From the NCBI GenBank assembly GCA_021397835.1, contig JAJFZO010000609.1, positions 12,960,001 through 13,024,000 of the forward strand: a DNA stretch of 64,000 bases. Reading direction: 5' to 3'. Below, piece after piece: positions 61,801 through 64,000 of the stretch. Both the position numbers and the translations under genes were made by a program. The notes under the pieces are model-generated. The model was not told the DNA's origin and did not search any database. It saw nothing but the letters and a program-made list of their open reading frames with translations. This DNA is from Moringa oleifera (taxonomy: Eukaryota; Streptophyta; Magnoliopsida; Brassicales; Moringaceae). The stretch's first letter is position 1, and the number at the start of each line of letters is the position of its first letter.

Positions 61801-64000
61801 ACAAGGGTGGTTGCCCCTGCAAGGTCTTCTTTCTCTAGCAGTTTAAGTAACTTGCAGAAAGAGGCTCGTAGAGCATTTTCTTGGGCCCCACGTAATGCTG
61901 GAGAGAAGACTGCTCCAAAAGATGTTTATCGGAAGAGGAAGAGCTCTGGATTGTCAGCATCTGAAAGAGTTGCTTGGGAAGCAATGGCGGGAATTCAAGA
62001 GGATCGTGTTTCATCATATTCTACAGATGGGCAAGAGAGACTCCCTTCTGTTTCGATTGCTGAGGAATGGATGCTAACTGGTGATGTTGGCAAGGATGAA
62101 GCTATTCGTGCATCTCATAGATATGAAAGTGCCCCAGACATTATTCTCTTCAAGGTATACTAGTAAAGTATTTAACAAGCTGTTCTCAAAATATTGAAAT
62201 GATTGACCTGATATTCTTCGGGTGCTGTTCTGCTGTTGTTCGTTGGTAGCTCATGATCTTGAATGTAGGTTTTCTATCAGCATTAGTGAGATTGATTGAG
62301 ATTTGCTACAGGAGTGTGTTCCTCGTATCAGTAATCTATGCCACTGAGCCTTCTGGATAGAATACTCAGGCCTCTAGCCTATGGTGTTTGACAGTGAATT
62401 CATGGGTATGTTCATTATGAACATACTGAAATTTGCCTAAGTTCAGCACATCCTACCCTTTTTGTTTATAGTTTATTTTCATTTTCATGTTTCAGCTTGG
62501 TTGGAATGTGTGTATCCCTGCATGTAAACATGAATATTGCTCTCATATATGTGGAAACCTTTGTACGGAATATTAAGATGGTTAGGGTTGAAGACAGAAG
62601 ATTTTAGAGTCTGTGGCTTTCTTGTCTTTTAAGGAACTTGATGTGCTTAATGTCCTTTCTTCTAGAAGGCCATTTAGTTGCTTTCAGGATCAAAGATGTA
62701 TGTAATCAAGTGGCATCTCTTGCACTTGGAGCTTATATAGACTTTTGTCATGTAAGCAATTATGGCATAGTTACTAATCTTGTGAACATTTTTGCACCTT
62801 AGATGTATTTTCTCCTGCATTAGTCATCTTGATTTGCAAACTCCTGTACATTTGCTGAAGGTATTGGTTCTCCCTTTTCAGGCTCTGCTTTCTTTGTGCT
62901 CTGATGAGTTAGTGTCTGCCAGAGGTGCCTTGGACTTGTGTGTTAATCAGATGAAGAATATATTGAGCTCCCAGCATTTACCTGAGAGTGCATCTATGGA
63001 AACAATTGGTAGAGCATATCATGCTACAGAGACATATGTGCAGGTATATGCCTTTGCCTTTGCGCTTGGGTTGCATATGGTAGGAACAAACTGTTTTCCA
63101 TCTCCATGATTTAAGTCAGTGATTAGTGACAACATTAATAAAGGCGTCGTACATGTACTTTTAGTTTCACTGGCATGAACAGCGTATGGCACAATTGTTT
63201 GATTTTCTTTGCATGCAAAGTAGTTTCTAATGAAGATTGCAGTAGTTGATCTTGTATGGTTTCTGCAGGGACTATTATATGCTAAATCACTTCTCAGAAA
63301 GCTGGTTGGGGTTACTGACTGGGCTAGTAACTCTGAAAGAAGCAGAGACACTGACGATGCATCCTCTGATGCTGGTAGCTCTAGTGTGGGCAGTCAGTCT
63401 ACAGATGAGCTATCTGAAGTTCTGTCACAGGCAGATACTTGGCTGGGACGTGCTGAGCTGCTTCAAAGCCTTTTGGGATCAGGAATTGCTGCTTCTCTTG
63501 ATGATATTGCGGATAAAGAGTCATCTGCCCGTCTCCGTGACAGACTGATTGTTGATGAACGGTATAGCATGGCGGTGTATACTTGCAAGAAGTGTAAGGT
63601 AAACGCCATATCCTGATTCTTTATTGTTAATGGTAGTCTTCTTTGCGGATGATCCTGAGCTTATTGGCACTGGGGCTTCTGTCAGATTGATGTTTTTCCT
63701 GTGTGGAATGCATGGGGTCATGCTTTGATTCGTATGGAGCATTATGCTCAAGCTCGTGTGAAGTTCAAGTATGTTCTATCTCTCTCTCTTTTTCTTCTCT
63801 CACTTCTGTTCTTGTAGCTGAAGTGCCGCCCTCGGTAGTTATATAATATGTTGCTTATTTGATTATTTCCAGGCAAGCTCTTCAGTTGTATAAGGGTGAT
63901 CCTGCACCTGTCATTGTAGAGATCATAAATACAATCGAAGGGGGTCCACCAGTGGATGTGTCATCTGTTCGTTCGATGTAAGATCACAAAGCAATTTGGA
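37312..64000 (+). CDS. ZFYVE26/SPG15-like giant protein (3' end outside window)
   Basis: I read 26 coding exons: 37312-38249, 39765-39909, 40701-40979, 41125-41292, 41415-41630, 42022-42116, 42887-43061, 43448-43866, 50216-50339, 55175-55270, 55352-55423, 56021-56158, 56569-56722, 56837-57204, 57606-58069, 58166-58510, 58852-59076, 60405-60495, 60630-60707, 60841-61131, 61247-61444, 61666-62154, 62882-63043, 63269-63598, 63686-63768, 63873-63977. All are in phase, giving 2082 aa before a donor at 63978. The Arabidopsis relative At2g25730 is about 2460 aa as I recall, so several hundred residues lie beyond the edge. The protein is mostly alpha-helical solenoid. The C-terminal part ([20 protein letters not shown], residue 2014 onward) resembles the region after the FYVE finger of animal ZFYVE26. 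Animal ZFYVE26 works with SPG11 and AP-5 in lysosome reformation; the plant role is not known. No FYVE signature (R-R/K-H-H-C-R) is visible. Introns 8 and 9 hold transposon remains. Confidence 0.87.
44880..47615 (+). mobile_element. 5' half of a decayed LINE (gag-like and endonuclease) in intron 8
   Basis: On the plus strand a DUF4283-like gag region runs 45009-46016 in two frames ([17 protein letters not shown] and following). An endonuclease region begins near 46850 ([11 protein letters not shown]). There a TAG replaces the Gln codon expected just before ETKI. It continues with EGDFNMML at about 47229, and after a frameshift gives [18 protein letters not shown] and SDHNLIILE. It breaks off near 47600 without any reverse transcriptase. 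Multiple stops and shifts make it non-functional. Confidence 0.75.
47630..48520 (-). mobile_element. Gag-like fragment of a second retroelement, opposite strand
   Basis: Two minus-strand open frames, 48506-48000 and 47996-47730, lie end to end and encode a basic, low-complexity protein ([27 protein letters not shown]). This resembles the linker part of plant LINE ORF1 proteins. It points towards the plus-strand LINE half at 44880-47615, and the two meet near 47600-47640. I cannot tell whether it belongs with the LTR at 49205-49561. Confidence 0.5.
49190..49561 (-). mobile_element. Single LTR with degenerate tRNA-iMet primer-binding site
   Basis: On the minus strand, 49561-49205 is bounded by TGATGCA at its start and TGCATCA at its end, the inverted TG..CA ends of an LTR (357 bp). 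After three bases (AAT) comes TGGCATTAGAGC (49201-49190). This differs at two positions from TGGTATCAGAGC, the usual plant LTR primer-binding site for initiator Met tRNA. No second LTR or pol region was seen, so this is a fragment. Confidence 0.55.
51220..51615. mobile_element. hAT-type MITE with 8-bp target duplication, in intron 9
   Basis: A 396-bp AT-rich element has terminal inverted TAGGGGTGA / TCACCCCTA. It is flanked by GCTTTTAT (51212-51219) and GCTTCTAT (51616-51623), an 8-bp target duplication with one mismatch. Eight-bp duplications and these ends are typical of hAT non-autonomous elements. It contains no coding region. Internal words such as AACCGAA and GGTTTAATC recur in both orientations. 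Confidence 0.8.
52178..52892 (+). mobile_element. 5'-truncated LINE insertion A in intron 9
   Basis: The element opens directly in coding sequence ([10 protein letters not shown], then [16 protein letters not shown]), the region between reverse transcriptase and the zinc-knuckle end of plant LINEs. It runs to a C-terminal part with [16 protein letters not shown]. It ends in an impure A-tail (52863-52883). TAGCACAG occurs just before it (52170-52177) and again after the tail (52893-52900), a possible short target duplication. Confidence 0.65.
53357..54206 (+). mobile_element. 5'-truncated LINE insertion B in intron 9, with target duplication
   Basis: The C-terminal LINE region is readable with frameshifts: KAPPKVVFF near 53650, [12 protein letters not shown] near 53700, then [19 protein letters not shown] near 53946-54000. 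It is followed by a 3'UTR and an A-run at 54190-54203. The 16-bp flanks AACTTAAATGTTTAGG (53341-53356) and AACTTAAATATTTAGG (54207-54222) differ at one base, a clear target-site duplication. Same family and strand as insertion A. Confidence 0.8.
55786..55817 (+). repeat. 32-nt uninterrupted poly-G tract in an intron
   Basis: A pure run of 32 G bases is followed by AGGGGAGGGAGGGG, within intron 11 of the ZFYVE26-like gene (55424-56020). It is strongly G-quadruplex-prone on the RNA-like strand. Length in such a tract is also error-prone in sequencing. Confidence 0.8.
60091..60400 (+). repeat. 155-bp tandem duplication at a 3' splice region
   Basis: Copy 1 is 60091-60245 and copy 2 is 60246-60400, both starting CTCATTCTAGAGTTCC and ending CAAAATATTTTT. 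By eye they differ at about 11 positions. Copy 2 runs straight into the acceptor TTTCAG before exon 18 (60405). The start of copy 2 (TTTTTCTCATTCTAG) looks like a spare acceptor. Confidence 0.85.

Overview
This is nuclear DNA from a flowering plant, almost certainly a eudicot. Genes are split by many GT-AG introns, intergenic DNA is AT-rich, two large plant-type PPR proteins are present, and several proteins read as close relatives of named Arabidopsis genes. I see no CRISPR array, operon or intact rRNA or tRNA gene.

Layout: (1) 240-12690 (+), ASI1/IBM2, a BAH-RRM chromatin and RNA regulator. Its fourth intron is 6.6 kb and carries a decayed antisense LINE. (2) 14630-18540 (+), a DUF630/DUF632 protein of the APSR1/NRG2 type. 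(3) 19739-20065 (+), a small plant protein of unknown function. (4) 21369-23373 (-), GLB3, a 2-on-2 (truncated) hemoglobin. (5) 24747-28537 (+), AFC3, a LAMMER kinase. (6) 29057-31138 (-) and 31141-32781 (+), two intronless PPR genes transcribed away from each other with start codons only 2 bp apart. (7) 33729-35851 (-), GET2/G1IP, the tail-anchored-protein insertion receptor subunit. (8) 37312 to the right edge (+), a ZFYVE26/SPG15-like giant protein with 26 coding exons visible; its end lies outside the window. Two of its introns (6.3 and 4.8 kb) are filled with LINE pieces, an LTR with a primer-binding site, and a hAT-type MITE.

The genes do not form one pathway. As I recall the Arabidopsis loci, GLB3, AFC3 and GET2 sit together on chromosome 4 (At4g32690, At4g32660, At4g32680), so that part looks like conserved microsynteny. 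The others have their closest Arabidopsis relatives elsewhere.

I did not find a convincing new system. The best leads are: ASI1 carrying the kind of TE-filled intron that ASI1 itself is known to regulate; the 2-bp divergent PPR pair; an AUG-stop element 3 bp before the AFC3 start; and a tandemly duplicated 3' splice region in the ZFYVE26-like gene. Exon boundaries were set by hand from GT/AG sites, reading phase and family similarity. No database search was run.
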